Assembly: GCA_949358305.1 (NCBI GenBank)
Contig: OX442318.1
Coordinates: forward strand, 14,986,517 to 15,050,516
DNA: 64,000 nucleotides
Reading direction: 5' to 3'
DNA from: Strigamia acuminata
Taxonomy: Eukaryota; Arthropoda; Chilopoda; Geophilomorpha; Linotaeniidae
Below the pieces are notes generated by a model. The model worked only from the letters and a program-made list of their open reading frames with translations, did not search any database and was not told the DNA's origin. Each line of letters starts with the position of its first letter. The first letter of the stretch is position 1. Position numbers and translations under genes: made by a program. This document shows, piece by piece, positions 23,009 through 32,488 of this stretch.

Positions 23009-23747
23009 GTTGTCTCAATCAGATGTAATTGTGCCTAATTGATTTCAATCATTGGGTTTATATACACAAATTGAAACAATGAACATATCACAAACGTTAC
23101 TTACAATTAGAATTGCGCAAATTATGAACGCGCACACAACACAACACACGAAAGTCAACACATGAAGTTAATCCATAGGAGAAGAATGCACAAGTGTCAA
23201 ACGCTTCGAGAATTTTCTCACACAGGTGTCATAAAAGCACATGGGTATGAAGTGTGGGTGTTGGAGATTATAGTCGTAACTGTTTTAATAGAACGACGAA
23301 CTCTAGTGTGAAGAATTGGAAGTTAACGAAAGATCGTAAATGAATGTTCTAGAAGAAATAGTCAAATTTAACATTGATCTTCAATGAGAAAGTTTAGCAT
23401 ATGCAAATCTAAACACACATAGGTACATATAACTAGGTTGAAATAATAAATTGGGAAAATAAATAATCTAAACACGTGGTGTTTTGAAAATGCAATTAAA
23501 AGTGTCACACTCTAGTGGGCAATTTTGTCCTCACTGGAAATGGACTTAGTCAATTTTGAAGTGAACAAATATGAAACGTAAAACGAATAACATAAAACAT
23601 AAAATATTTAAGAATAAAGAAACATAAAAACATAAATGAAATTTTTCTTTAAAGTAACGATGGAATTACACCGGATTACTTTGGTTTTTTTTTTTTTGTG
23701 TTTTTTTTTTTTATATTTTTTTTTTTTTTGAAAGTAAATAAAAAAAA
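23009..23747 (-). other. Spacer between pol and ORF3 with an A-rich tract
   Basis: 739 bases with no long frame. On the minus strand three A runs (about 13, 12 and 14 A) at 23685-23729 follow the pol stop almost directly. They may be a leftover of an acquired polyadenylated sequence or an A-rich leader for ORF3. A TTGCGCAA site is present at 23113-23120. Confidence 0.6.
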
Positions 23748-26700
23748 TTATTTAAAAGAAAGAAAATAAGCAGTGAAAATATCAAGTGTGTTAGCAGTAT
23801 AATTTTCGATATGCTTGTCGATGATTTCGACGTCTTTTAAAGTTAGGAAATTAATTTGCGCAAAATGCCAATGGCGAAGTTCAACAACGTTGTATGGTTG
23901 TGTTTTTCTGCCATTTTGGTCCATTAAGATAACAGTGTTGGGGCCCACCAATTTGTGAATGATATAGACTCCTTCAGTCCGCTGGCGTAAGCCTGCTGCA
24001 AACTGTCTGTCGGCGGAAGAGGGTTGTCGATTTCGCAACGTTACCCAATCGCCAGGGCGAAAGTCATGAGCGCGACGTTTCAAATCGAACCATTTTTTGT
24101 GGCGGATCTGGGATTCGCGCAAATTGTTCATCGCCCTTTCTCGCATGGTACGCATTTGCTCATGAAGGTTTTCAGCTTCAGATGGTGGTAAAGGCTCCCC
24201 GTCATCTGTGTCACTATCAATATCACCAGGGAATCTGGCTTCTTGGCCTGTAACTAACTTAAATGGAGAGTACTTTAACGAAATTTGATACGCCGAATTG
24301 ATTGCCAAAACAAAATAGCCGATATTTACATCCCACCTATCGTGGTCGTCTATGTAAGCTAAAATGCAGTTTTTTAAGGATTGGTTCAAGCGTTCGGCAA
24401 TGTTGCCTTGGGGGTGGTACGCTGCAGTGTAGCGGTTTACTGCGCCTAATTGCTGGATTTGGCTGCGAAACTCAGGTGACCTGAACGCGGGGGCATTGTC
24501 GCTGATAATGATTTTGGGGAAACCCCAGCGTTTCGTAAATTTCTGAATTTGCGCAACTGAAGTTGCGATAGTCGAATCTTCTGTTAGTCTTACGTCTAAC
24601 CAACGACTCGCTGAGTCGACCATTACAAAGGCGTAGCAATGGCCGCCCACTGAACGTGGTTTTTTGCCATAGTAATCAATGTATATTGCGGAAAACAAAT
24701 GGCGCGCTCTTGACATTATCATTTTGCCATAAGGCAAGCGATTTAATGGTTTCGCGCGTTGACAAGCCTCGCAAACTTGGATCCATGATTGGACATCTTC
24801 TCTCATTTTGGGCCAATATACACGCGTTTTTAAACGATGGAGTGTTTTCTCTCTTCCCATGTGTCCCACTACTGGAGGGTAATGCATTGCGCGGAAATAT
24901 CGCTCGCGCAATTCCAAGGGGAGATAAATTTGACGCCTTTTTCGAATTTCATTAATATGAACGGGTGGAAAACGACACAACATATCTTTATGCATACCAA
25001 AATTTTGCGCGCTTTTTTGAACTTGCGCAGCTTCGACTGGATCGACCGGCAGCATTTGAGCAGTTAAGTAGTATATCAACTCACGCGACCACGGATCTTG
25101 TCTCTGAGCAGCTATTATTTCAGCGGCATCTGGTAACATTTCAAATGGTGGATGTTCAATAGGTGGATCGTGTTCCAATTCAGCCTGTTGCTCCGCTTCA
25201 GTGAGCCTTCTGTCTGATCCTGTAAATGTTCGTTCAGATCTCGGGCGTAGCCTTGTCGGAGTTCGAGGCGTTCCACCTCTTGGCACTGGATATTCCACCG
25301 GCGAAGGAAAATCCCGAATCGGGCTAAAACTGTCTGTGTCCGATGACGACGTGTCGGAGTCCGGCTCGGAAGGGTATCCATCGGGGAGTTGGTGTCCAGA
25401 AGGCCCTGGTCCGGGGTCAAACACTGGTGGCACAGTTGGTGCTGTATCAGTTGTTGTTGACGGCGAAGACGCAGGAGAGGTTGGAGGAATAGGGGATTGC
25501 GATATTGGAATGGATTGCGTGGGAGAAGGTGTAGGAAAATTGGGAATTTGGATAGGAGTTGATTTTGGTGTAGGTTTTGGTTTTGGTGGCAAAATATGAG
25601 AGGGAATTCCAGCTGACTTTCGGGGTCGTCCTTTAGGTCTAGGAATTGGTGGGGTTGGTATTTTGGAAATAGGAATTGGTGTGGAAATAATTTTTTTACG
25701 AGGAGGTAAAATATGAGAGGGAATCCCAGATGACTTTTTGGGTATTCCTTTTGGTTTTGAAGTGAGGGAAGTTGGTGCTGAAGGAATGGAAACCTCTGAT
25801 TTGCTTGAAGCACTGGGTTGGTCAGGGAGCGTAGGAGTAGGAATGGGAACAGGAATAGGACTAGGAAGGGCTGTGGGAATGGGGAAAACCACTGAACGAT
25901 GTGTTTTCGGCGTCTTTTTGCCTTTTCCAACTCTCTGTGCCTTTAATAATTTTGGTTGTTTCCATTTCTTTATATTAGCTCCATATCTCGGTAGTTTTGG
26001 AGATATTTTCGGAACTAAAGTGGGATCTCTTAATCTAGCTCGAGTCCTTGTCGCAATAGCACGTTTGGCGCGAGGGGAGAGCACTGGAATTATCATAATT
26101 TTACGTGGTCGTCTTCTTTTCTTCGTTAATATCGGAATCAACGAATGTTGTCTGCGCGCTCGAAGTGGCACTGAAACACGAACTGATGGAGAATTAGGTG
26201 AAATTACTGGTAATGTTGCTGGAGTTGTTGGTTGAGTTGGTTGCGCAACTGGAGTTGACGCAGCTGTTGAAGTAGGTTGCGCAATTTGAGTTGGCGCAGT
26301 TGATGGTGTCATGGTCGTTGTAATTCGACGAGGAATGAGGGATTTCCTTTTTCCTTTCTTTGGTTTAGTTGGAGAAATGGCTGAAATTAAAGTTGATTTA
26401 ATGAATTTATCTTTGAACATTTTCTTAAATTGTCTATTAATGTCTTTTGGCAACTCAGTAATGATGGACAATGCTGGCCATTGGTTACAGTCATCAAAAT
26501 ATGCTGTGTAGCAGGCTTCATCGACGAGTGGACTGTCATCTTCCTCGTCATGTTCGGGTGGATCGACTGGTGCTCTGCTTAAAGCGTCCGCCACTCGATT
26601 CTTGCATCCCGAGCAGTGCAGGAACGTGAATTTGTACTCGCCTAATGAGAGTACCCAACGAGCAAGTCGGCCAGTTGGCTCTCTTTGTTGAAATAACCAC

Positions 26701-29492
26701 TTTAAAGAACGATGATCACTCTCTAAATAAAATGGCATCATTTCCAAATAAGCGCGGAAACGTTTCACTGCCCACACCGCTGCCAGGCATTCAATTTCAG
26801 TCACATTATAGTTTTTTTCAGCACTGTTAAGTGCACGAGAAGCGAAAGCTATTGGTATCCTTTCTCCAGCGTCATTTAATTGCATTAAAGCCGACCCCAA
26901 ACCGGAGTAGCTTGCATCTGTTTGAAGGATGAATGGCTTCTTCCAGCTGGGAAAACGTCTCTTTAATGTTGGAATCGCGATTTGATCTTTGAGATAATCA
27001 AAAGCTTCTTGTTGCGCTTCGTTCCAATGCCAAACAGCATCTTTTTTGAGTAGTGGTCGGAATACCTCACTTGTCTTGGAAAAGTTCGCAATAAAAGATT
27101 GATAATAACCCACCATACCTTTGAAACGTTGTAACTCGCGCAAATTTGTTGGCGCAGGATAATTTTGGATAGCTGACACTTTTTTTGGATTTGGAGAAAT
27201 CTGACCAGATTCCACGATGTGGCCCAAAACTTCGAGGCGCTGTTGACAGAGCTCGGTCTTATTAGCGTTCATGGTGAAACCAGCATCAAATAATTCTTCC
27301 AAAACGAGGCGCAAATGTTGAACATGCTCCTCAAATGTTTTGCTAAAAATAATAACATCATCAATGTATACAAATACGAATTTATATAAATATTTGGCCA
27401 AAGTTTTATTCATCGCTCTTTGGAGTGTTGCAGGACCGTTGATAGGGCCAAAAGGCATACGAACGTATTCAAATAGTCCTCGGTGTGTTATGAAGGCCAA
27501 GAATCGCTCATCTCCCTTGCGCACTCCAATTTGGTGAAAGGCCTCGCGCCCGTCGATTATCGAGAACCAATGTGCACCACCTAAATACGCAAATATATTG
27601 TCTATGTCCGGAAGTGGATACACATCCGGAATTGTTTGCGCATTAATGGGTCTGAAGTCCATTGCTGTCCTCCATTCCCCGGTCTTCTTGGGCACGACCA
27701 CTGGGGCAACGGCGCAATCACTTTGTGAACGGCGAATTATACCTTGTTGTAATTTCTTGTCAATGTATTTATCGATAATTGCCTTTTTCGCAGGGTTTAC
27801 GGGTCGTACTGGAACATGGATCGGACGAAAATCCGGTTTCAGATTAACTTCGTATTCCGTATTATTACATAAACCGACTTCCTCTCGGAAAATCTGTGAA
27901 ATTGGCTGTAAAGTTTCAATTAGTAGTTTGATTTGCGTAACAGACAACTTATTCCATAGTTGGTGATAAATCCAATCGAGATCGGTCGGATTCTCACTGG
28001 GTTGATACTGCAAAAAGTTGATGTTGTAAATATTTGAATTTGAGTCGTTCTCACCATTAGTTGGTTGCGCAGTTGTTCTGGAGTCGTTAATTAACTTCTT
28101 TTTGTCGTTAATGTCTTTGGCTCGTTGCGCAATCAATTGTTTGGCGATGGGACGAATAACATTCAATTTATGACGAAGGCGGCGCAATCGACGAAATTGA
28201 CTTATCGTTAACTTACGAGAAATTGTCTTTTTTACTTTACTCGAAGTTCTCGAAGTTTCCTTTCGTTTCGGTGACCAGATGTTCGACCACGTTGTTTGAC
28301 TGCGATGCCTAATTGTCTTTACTTGTCTTTGTGAGTCGTCGTTTGGATACTCAAAAACCTCATTTTTCAATGGTTGGTGTAACAGCAGCACACAGTTAAG
28401 GTCACTGGGTGGCGCAGGTTTTTTAAGTATTTTATTTGGAACAATCTCACTTATTTTAGCTAGTGGAGTTGTTGATTTATCCAATCCTTCTGGTGCCATG
28501 GGGAACACGAGAATGGACTCAGATTTTTTGGCGTCTTCATAGGTCACGAATTTACGAACTTCATCTGAGCCAGCTAGGCTCCACTGGCTCCTTCCATGAT
28601 CGATGGTTGCTCCGACTGCTTGGTTAAAGTCTCGTCCGAGGATCAAGTCATTTTTGGCATCAGGCAGCACTAAACATACAAATCTCACCACTCCTAATGG
28701 CGCTCGCAACGCAAGCGTCACTGATTTTGAAGCAGTTACTACATGTCCAGATGCGACCTGTACCTGTTCATGTAAATTAATAAATTCGAGTCCCATCTTT
28801 TCGTGAAGTTGTTGGAATAATTCCTCGCTCATGATACAAGTTTGAGCACCTGAATCTAAAAGCGCGGTGAATGATACATTTGCCCAAGATATTTTTACGC
28901 ATGGAGCTTCTCTGCGCAATCTATCGGCGCGTGTTATCTCAATAATTGGCTCTTGAGATTCTTTAAGCTCTTCCGATGTCAACATGACAAAAGATACCTT
29001 CATTGGAGCGATCACTTCCTTGGGCGCTTCCGCTGAATTGACACTGGAAGTAGTCTTAATAATGGGTAGTTTAAAGTTTTTACTCACATTCCTGGTGATT
29101 TGTTTCTGTGCAGTCGCAGCTTGCAAGGCTGTCGACTTTGAAACAGGTCCAGATGCTAGTTGGAAAGCCACAGGTTGCAAAACTGAAGTTTTCCGTTGAT
29201 TCGTCACTATCGGTGATGAAGATGGAGGTGTGGACGATACAACACTAATTCCTGGTTTAGACTCACTAGGAGTGGTAGAAGAAGTAGTTGTTGTTGGAAT
29301 AATCCTCTCGGAAATGTTCTCGTCGAGGATGATGTCGGGTGGAGCACGTCTTGTTGATTCCACACGTTTTACGCTTGTGGAGACCGGTTGATTTACTTGC
29401 GGCCTGGCTCCGCCGGTCGTGGGAACTTCAGGCCGTCGGAGTTTTCCTGCCTCTCGAAAACTTTGTAGCACACAGGACAAATGGGGCGCCAA
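23748..29492 (-). CDS. pol: Element A pol: protease, RT, RNase H, integrase
   Basis: The open frame runs from a TAA about 6 bases upstream. It starts in the -1 frame relative to gag with no ATG, so it is probably made as Gag-Pol by frameshifting. Protease shows DSGA (about residue 214) and ILGRD. RT keeps the first Asp (FSIIDGREAFHQI, about 646) and YIDD (about 709). RNase H has TDAS (about 858), E, D and the closing DALSR (about 968). A Pro/Ser/Thr/Lys-rich insertion runs from about 1050 to 1440. Integrase follows, with a His-His-Cys-Cys finger (HMGRE, CEAC, about 1543-1577), the Asp-Asp-Glu triad (IDYYG, SDNAPAF, AERLNQ, about 1606, 1665, 1700) and a GPY/F-like C-terminal region. All catalytic residues are present. 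At 1914 residues it is several hundred longer than usual, mostly from the insertion. Confidence 0.95.
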   Translation of the reverse strand: MAPHLSCVLQSFREAGKLRRPEVPTTGGARPQVNQPVSTSVKRVESTRRAPPDIILDENISERIIPTTTTSSTTPSESKPGISVVSSTPPSSSPIVTNQRKTSVLQPVAFQLASGPVSKSTALQAATAQKQITRNVSKNFKLPIIKTTSSVNSAEAPKEVIAPMKVSFVMLTSEELKESQEPIIEITRADRLRREAPCVKISWANVSFTALLDSGAQTCIMSEELFQQLHEKMGLEFINLHEQVQVASGHVVTASKSVTLALRAPLGVVRFVCLVLPDAKNDLILGRDFNQAVGATIDHGRSQWSLAGSDEVRKFVTYEDAKKSESILVFPMAPEGLDKSTTPLAKISEIVPNKILKKPAPPSDLNCVLLLHQPLKNEVFEYPNDDSQRQVKTIRHRSQTTWSNIWSPKRKETSRTSSKVKKTISRKLTISQFRRLRRLRHKLNVIRPIAKQLIAQRAKDINDKKKLINDSRTTAQPTNGENDSNSNIYNINFLQYQPSENPTDLDWIYHQLWNKLSVTQIKLLIETLQPISQIFREEVGLCNNTEYEVNLKPDFRPIHVPVRPVNPAKKAIIDKYIDKKLQQGIIRRSQSDCAVAPVVVPKKTGEWRTAMDFRPINAQTIPDVYPLPDIDNIFAYLGGAHWFSIIDGREAFHQIGVRKGDERFLAFITHRGLFEYVRMPFGPINGPATLQRAMNKTLAKYLYKFVFVYIDDVIIFSKTFEEHVQHLRLVLEELFDAGFTMNANKTELCQQRLEVLGHIVESGQISPNPKKVSAIQNYPAPTNLRELQRFKGMVGYYQSFIANFSKTSEVFRPLLKKDAVWHWNEAQQEAFDYLKDQIAIPTLKRRFPSWKKPFILQTDASYSGLGSALMQLNDAGERIPIAFASRALNSAEKNYNVTEIECLAAVWAVKRFRAYLEMMPFYLESDHRSLKWLFQQREPTGRLARWVLSLGEYKFTFLHCSGCKNRVADALSRAPVDPPEHDEEDDSPLVDEACYTAYFDDCNQWPALSIITELPKDINRQFKKMFKDKFIKSTLISAISPTKPKKGKRKSLIPRRITTTMTPSTAPTQIAQPTSTAASTPVAQPTQPTTPATLPVISPNSPSVRVSVPLRARRQHSLIPILTKKRRRPRKIMIIPVLSPRAKRAIATRTRARLRDPTLVPKISPKLPRYGANIKKWKQPKLLKAQRVGKGKKTPKTHRSVVFPIPTALPSPIPVPIPTPTLPDQPSASSKSEVSIPSAPTSLTSKPKGIPKKSSGIPSHILPPRKKIISTPIPISKIPTPPIPRPKGRPRKSAGIPSHILPPKPKPTPKSTPIQIPNFPTPSPTQSIPISQSPIPPTSPASSPSTTTDTAPTVPPVFDPGPGPSGHQLPDGYPSEPDSDTSSSDTDSFSPIRDFPSPVEYPVPRGGTPRTPTRLRPRSERTFTGSDRRLTEAEQQAELEHDPPIEHPPFEMLPDAAEIIAAQRQDPWSRELIYYLTAQMLPVDPVEAAQVQKSAQNFGMHKDMLCRFPPVHINEIRKRRQIYLPLELRERYFRAMHYPPVVGHMGREKTLHRLKTRVYWPKMREDVQSWIQVCEACQRAKPLNRLPYGKMIMSRARHLFSAIYIDYYGKKPRSVGGHCYAFVMVDSASRWLDVRLTEDSTIATSVAQIQKFTKRWGFPKIIISDNAPAFRSPEFRSQIQQLGAVNRYTAAYHPQGNIAERLNQSLKNCILAYIDDHDRWDVNIGYFVLAINSAYQISLKYSPFKLVTGQEARFPGDIDSDTDDGEPLPPSEAENLHEQMRTMRERAMNNLRESQIRHKKWFDLKRRAHDFRPGDWVTLRNRQPSSADRQFAAGLRQRTEGVYIIHKLVGPNTVILMDQNGRKTQPYNVVELRHWHFAQINFLTLKDVEIIDKHIENYTANTLDIFTAYFLSFK

Positions 29493-31300
29493 GTAGTGTT
29501 ATCAATCATGTACCACCAATCCTTTCTCGTTTTGCGCCAAGCCGCACCTTTTTCGGGAAACTTGACGCTTGTTGGAGGTTTTGGTGATGGCGCAAATGTA
29601 ACAACAGAGGTAGAACAGACATGGTCCTTTGGGAGATCTGCAGAGGGCGCAATTGTGGTTGAATTTACTGAAATGTTCACCTTTTGCGCAGCTCCGGCGA
29701 CAGAACTCTTTTTGGTTTCCACTTCCGATTCCGAGTCGCTGCTGCTACTTGAACTTGGCTCCTGTGGCGGCGAAGGTTGCTCGGGTCGGGCTTCCAACGC
29801 AGCTAGTTCTAACATAAGCTGTTGTTTACGATAGCGCGTAAAACGTTTGGCGTCGTGGGACGTGGAAGTTTTAGGTTCGGCTTCACCTCTGGACTTATCC
29901 ACGGATTTCAACACGGTGGGAGACGAAGGGTTTACCTCTGAAAGAGGTGCAAATTGATCAACGAGACCCAAGTTTCTATACTCAGTTTTGCGGTGAGAAT
30001 CGAGCAGTAGTCGGTTGTCCACGTCGTTTCCCAGTTGAATTGCTTCGTCAATTGTTTTGACGTGCATTGTTCTCAAAAGTTGGACGACGTCGGACAGCAG
30101 CATGTTCTGGGCCTTCTCCCATTGTAATCCAGGGTCTGTGTAGCCTGCAATTTCTAAATAATATATTATTTCGCTGAGAAAAGTCATGGTGGACTCTCCA
30201 CTGCGTTGCTTTCGATTTGCAATTTTCACATTGGCTGCCGCTGAATTCATAGAGAATGCCTTACGAAACAATATCTCGAACTCAATCCAAGTTTTGGGTT
30301 TTGGTTTTAATGCGAGCCACCAACGTTGCGCCTTGTTGCGGGTTGCTTGAATTATATTTACTTTCAAATATTCGTCCTCGGGCATGCGGGTGGAATACAT
30401 GTGCGCAAATAATTGCGCAAGAAACAAATTAACAGAGTCAAGTGTGGCCTTCTCAGGGTCGAAACGTGGGAGTTTTTCCTTATTATTGTTGTATCCTCGG
30501 GAAGAGTCTTCTCGTCTCACTCGTATTGATGGTAGAGACAATTGGGCCCTTACTCCGGATGGGTGCCCTGTGTTGTTAATTTTGGCACATAATAAAGAAT
30601 TCATCACCTGCTGATTGGCTTTTGTTGAATCCATAATTTGTGATGCCACAGACGGACATTGAGTGAAAGTAGTGGCATGCGTCATTACCGGTGGCGTCGT
30701 TGTTGTAAACGTCGGTTGCGCATTTATGGTGGTGGGCGCAAATTGTTGTTGGTGGCTTGCTCCTCCACCATGAGGAATTTCCGTGGAAAGTTCATTTCCT
30801 GATGGTGCCGAATTGCCTTTTACCCTTATGGATCCATGAGAGGACCCACCATCCTCTGACGGGGGTGTCGTTGGATGTGGAGGGCTGGTGCCTTGTTGGT
30901 AAATGCCTCGCATTTCTTTGAGTAATCCCTGTGCTTGAACGAAAAACTGATTACGAATATCACACATCAATAAAGCTTCGGAATGTAAAATCGTCGGATT
31001 CATTGATATTCCTGACGTGCCAGGAGTGAAGAAAGCTGGAGGCACGAGCTGATATGCTGGTGTTGACGTGGCAACTGTCGTTGATGCAGAAATGTTTACG
31101 CCAGGTATTGGAGCCGACATGTTGTCGCGAAAAGTTTGCGGCATTGAATTCGCAATGGTTATCAATAACTCACTTTGCTCTGCTCGTGCTCGCCTTAAAC
31201 GCTCATAACGCTGCCAGTCGAGAGACGAAGCCAGCTCGTCCAAATCAAAGGGGTCTCGTACAGTGGGGTTTTCCTCACCGTTTCCCAACTCATTCGACAT
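29393..31300 (-). CDS. gag: Element A gag
   Basis: 635 codons from an ATG with A at -3. An N-terminal Pro/Thr-rich part is followed by a Ty3-type capsid region (about residues 290-450: LFLAQLFAHMYSTRMPEDEY, RWWLALKPK, FLSEIIYYLEIAGY). The nucleocapsid end lacks a CCHC knuckle. Instead the C-terminus carries a single CXXC (ICPVCYKVF, about 605). It overlaps pol by about 100 bases in the -1 relation. Gag would form the particle and package the RNA; how RNA is bound without a CCHC knuckle is open. Confidence 0.9.
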   Translation of the reverse strand: MSNELGNGEENPTVRDPFDLDELASSLDWQRYERLRRARAEQSELLITIANSMPQTFRDNMSAPIPGVNISASTTVATSTPAYQLVPPAFFTPGTSGISMNPTILHSEALLMCDIRNQFFVQAQGLLKEMRGIYQQGTSPPHPTTPPSEDGGSSHGSIRVKGNSAPSGNELSTEIPHGGGASHQQQFAPTTINAQPTFTTTTPPVMTHATTFTQCPSVASQIMDSTKANQQVMNSLLCAKINNTGHPSGVRAQLSLPSIRVRREDSSRGYNNNKEKLPRFDPEKATLDSVNLFLAQLFAHMYSTRMPEDEYLKVNIIQATRNKAQRWWLALKPKPKTWIEFEILFRKAFSMNSAAANVKIANRKQRSGESTMTFLSEIIYYLEIAGYTDPGLQWEKAQNMLLSDVVQLLRTMHVKTIDEAIQLGNDVDNRLLLDSHRKTEYRNLGLVDQFAPLSEVNPSSPTVLKSVDKSRGEAEPKTSTSHDAKRFTRYRKQQLMLELAALEARPEQPSPPQEPSSSSSSDSESEVETKKSSVAGAAQKVNISVNSTTIAPSADLPKDHVCSTSVVTFAPSPKPPTSVKFPEKGAAWRKTRKDWWYMIDNTTWRPICPVCYKVFERQENSDGLKFPRPAEPGRK

Positions 31301-31380
31301 GATGAAAAAATAATGAGAATGATTAATAATTTAAACGAAAACTTAACTTTCTTGCGCGTTTCCAGCCTAAATAAGCGAGG

Positions 31381-31398
31381 ATCCTGTCAGGCTCGCCA
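31381..31398 (-). other. Primer-binding site of element A
   Basis: On the minus strand, three bases inside the 5' LTR, TGGCGAGCCTGACAGGAT begins with the TGG expected opposite a tRNA CCA end. The matching tRNA would end GCTCGCCA; its discriminator G would fit tRNA-Ser, but I cannot name the tRNA with confidence. Confidence 0.6.
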
Positions 31399-31401
31399 TG
31401 T

Positions 31402-32074
31402 TGTCACGATTAATTCTGTTGGTATAATTAATTCTAAACAATATCGCGCAAAAACAAATTCGCGCAATAGTAATGGGCAAAGTTCGTAGATTTCCCTAAA
31501 CCTTGTTTCCTTCAAATGTGGACATCCAGAAACTCAGGAAACCTAATACTCGCGTTTGACTAACATAATTTATATTGGACAGTTCCTTGCTTACGACGGG
31601 TATTTGTAGGCGTAAAAGAATGAAAGCGCGATGACATTACCTAGAGTGGAAAGGGGATATCATCGGGCAGTGATAATATAAAAGATGTCGGCTTAGAAAA
31701 TAGCGCAATAGGGTTAGATGTAGTGGCGCTTGTTGAAGGCGCAAATAATAGAGGACTAAATCTAGATGTTACTAAAGGAGAATGGTGTTATCCAGTAGAG
31801 AGCATAAGAAGAAGTGATTAAACTTAGGATGATTGGAAAGAAGAAAACTCAGTCATGTGACTGGTCAGATCAATTAGAGAAGGGGGTGGAAAGGTGAAAA
31901 TAGGAGTTCAATTGTTAAGAATAATGATATGCGCATCATCCAGATTGCGCATTCATTAAATGAAGATGAGTAAGTGAGATGAATCATCACAAGTGAGAGA
32001 AACAAGAAAATATTATAAGAAATAAGATCGGGTTATTCTAAAATAAAAATAGGCGCGTAGACGTGCCCGTGACA
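31402..32074 (-). repeat. 5' LTR of element A
   Basis: 673 bp, two mismatches to 17720-18392 (one near the left end, one near the right end). It bears five of the element's gcgcaa-type motifs. Confidence 0.95.
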
Positions 32075-32465
32075 ACTTTTTGATCTGAACTACATTTTTT
32101 TTTTGTTAAAAAATGATTTGTCATTTGACAAATTTTTAGTATTGATTCAAATTTCTCAGGGATACAGCATAAAAGCCTTTTTCAAAAACGTAGTTTTTTT
32201 GGTTTACTTGTTTAATTTATGCTTAGCTGCCACTGGCCAACCGCTTGTCTTTTAACCCTTTCCAGACCCGTTGATTGGACGTTTCTCTTGAATATCGTGT
32301 TTTTCGAGCTCATAAATCAATAATTTTTAACTTTAATGCTCGGAAGCGCTAAAAGCATTTGTCGTTTTAGACTAGTAAAATTGGACGGGAGATCGGGTCT
32401 ACAGATAAACAAGGATTTTGATAATCTCCCCAAATAAATTCTTCTGTAAAGTACCAGTTTTATCT
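32075..32465. other. Gene-free flank between elements A and F
   Basis: Apart from the ACTT duplication at its left edge, nothing was recognised. Confidence 0.5.
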
Positions 32466-32488
32466 AGATTGTAGTGACCCTAGTGGTG

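Larger units (their letters stand above)
17720..32074 (-). mobile_element. Element A: complete 14.4-kb Ty3/gypsy retrotransposon with a third ORF
   Basis: Two 673-bp LTRs (TGTCACG...CGTGACA) bound gag, pol and a 928-codon third ORF, all on the minus strand. A 4-bp target duplication ACTT (17716-17719, 32075-32078) flanks it. The LTRs differ at two positions, so the insertion is young. All three frames are open. It is much longer than the usual 5-8 kb of Ty3/gypsy elements because of ORF3, a Pro-rich insertion in pol and about 1.8 kb of 3' non-coding DNA. The order protease, RT, RNase H, integrase defines it as Ty3/gypsy; the clade was not determined. Confidence 0.95.

Noticed and set aside
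24302-30614. Numerous plus-strand frames opposite element A pol and gag
   Set aside because: Shadows of the intact minus-strand genes; no motifs of their own.
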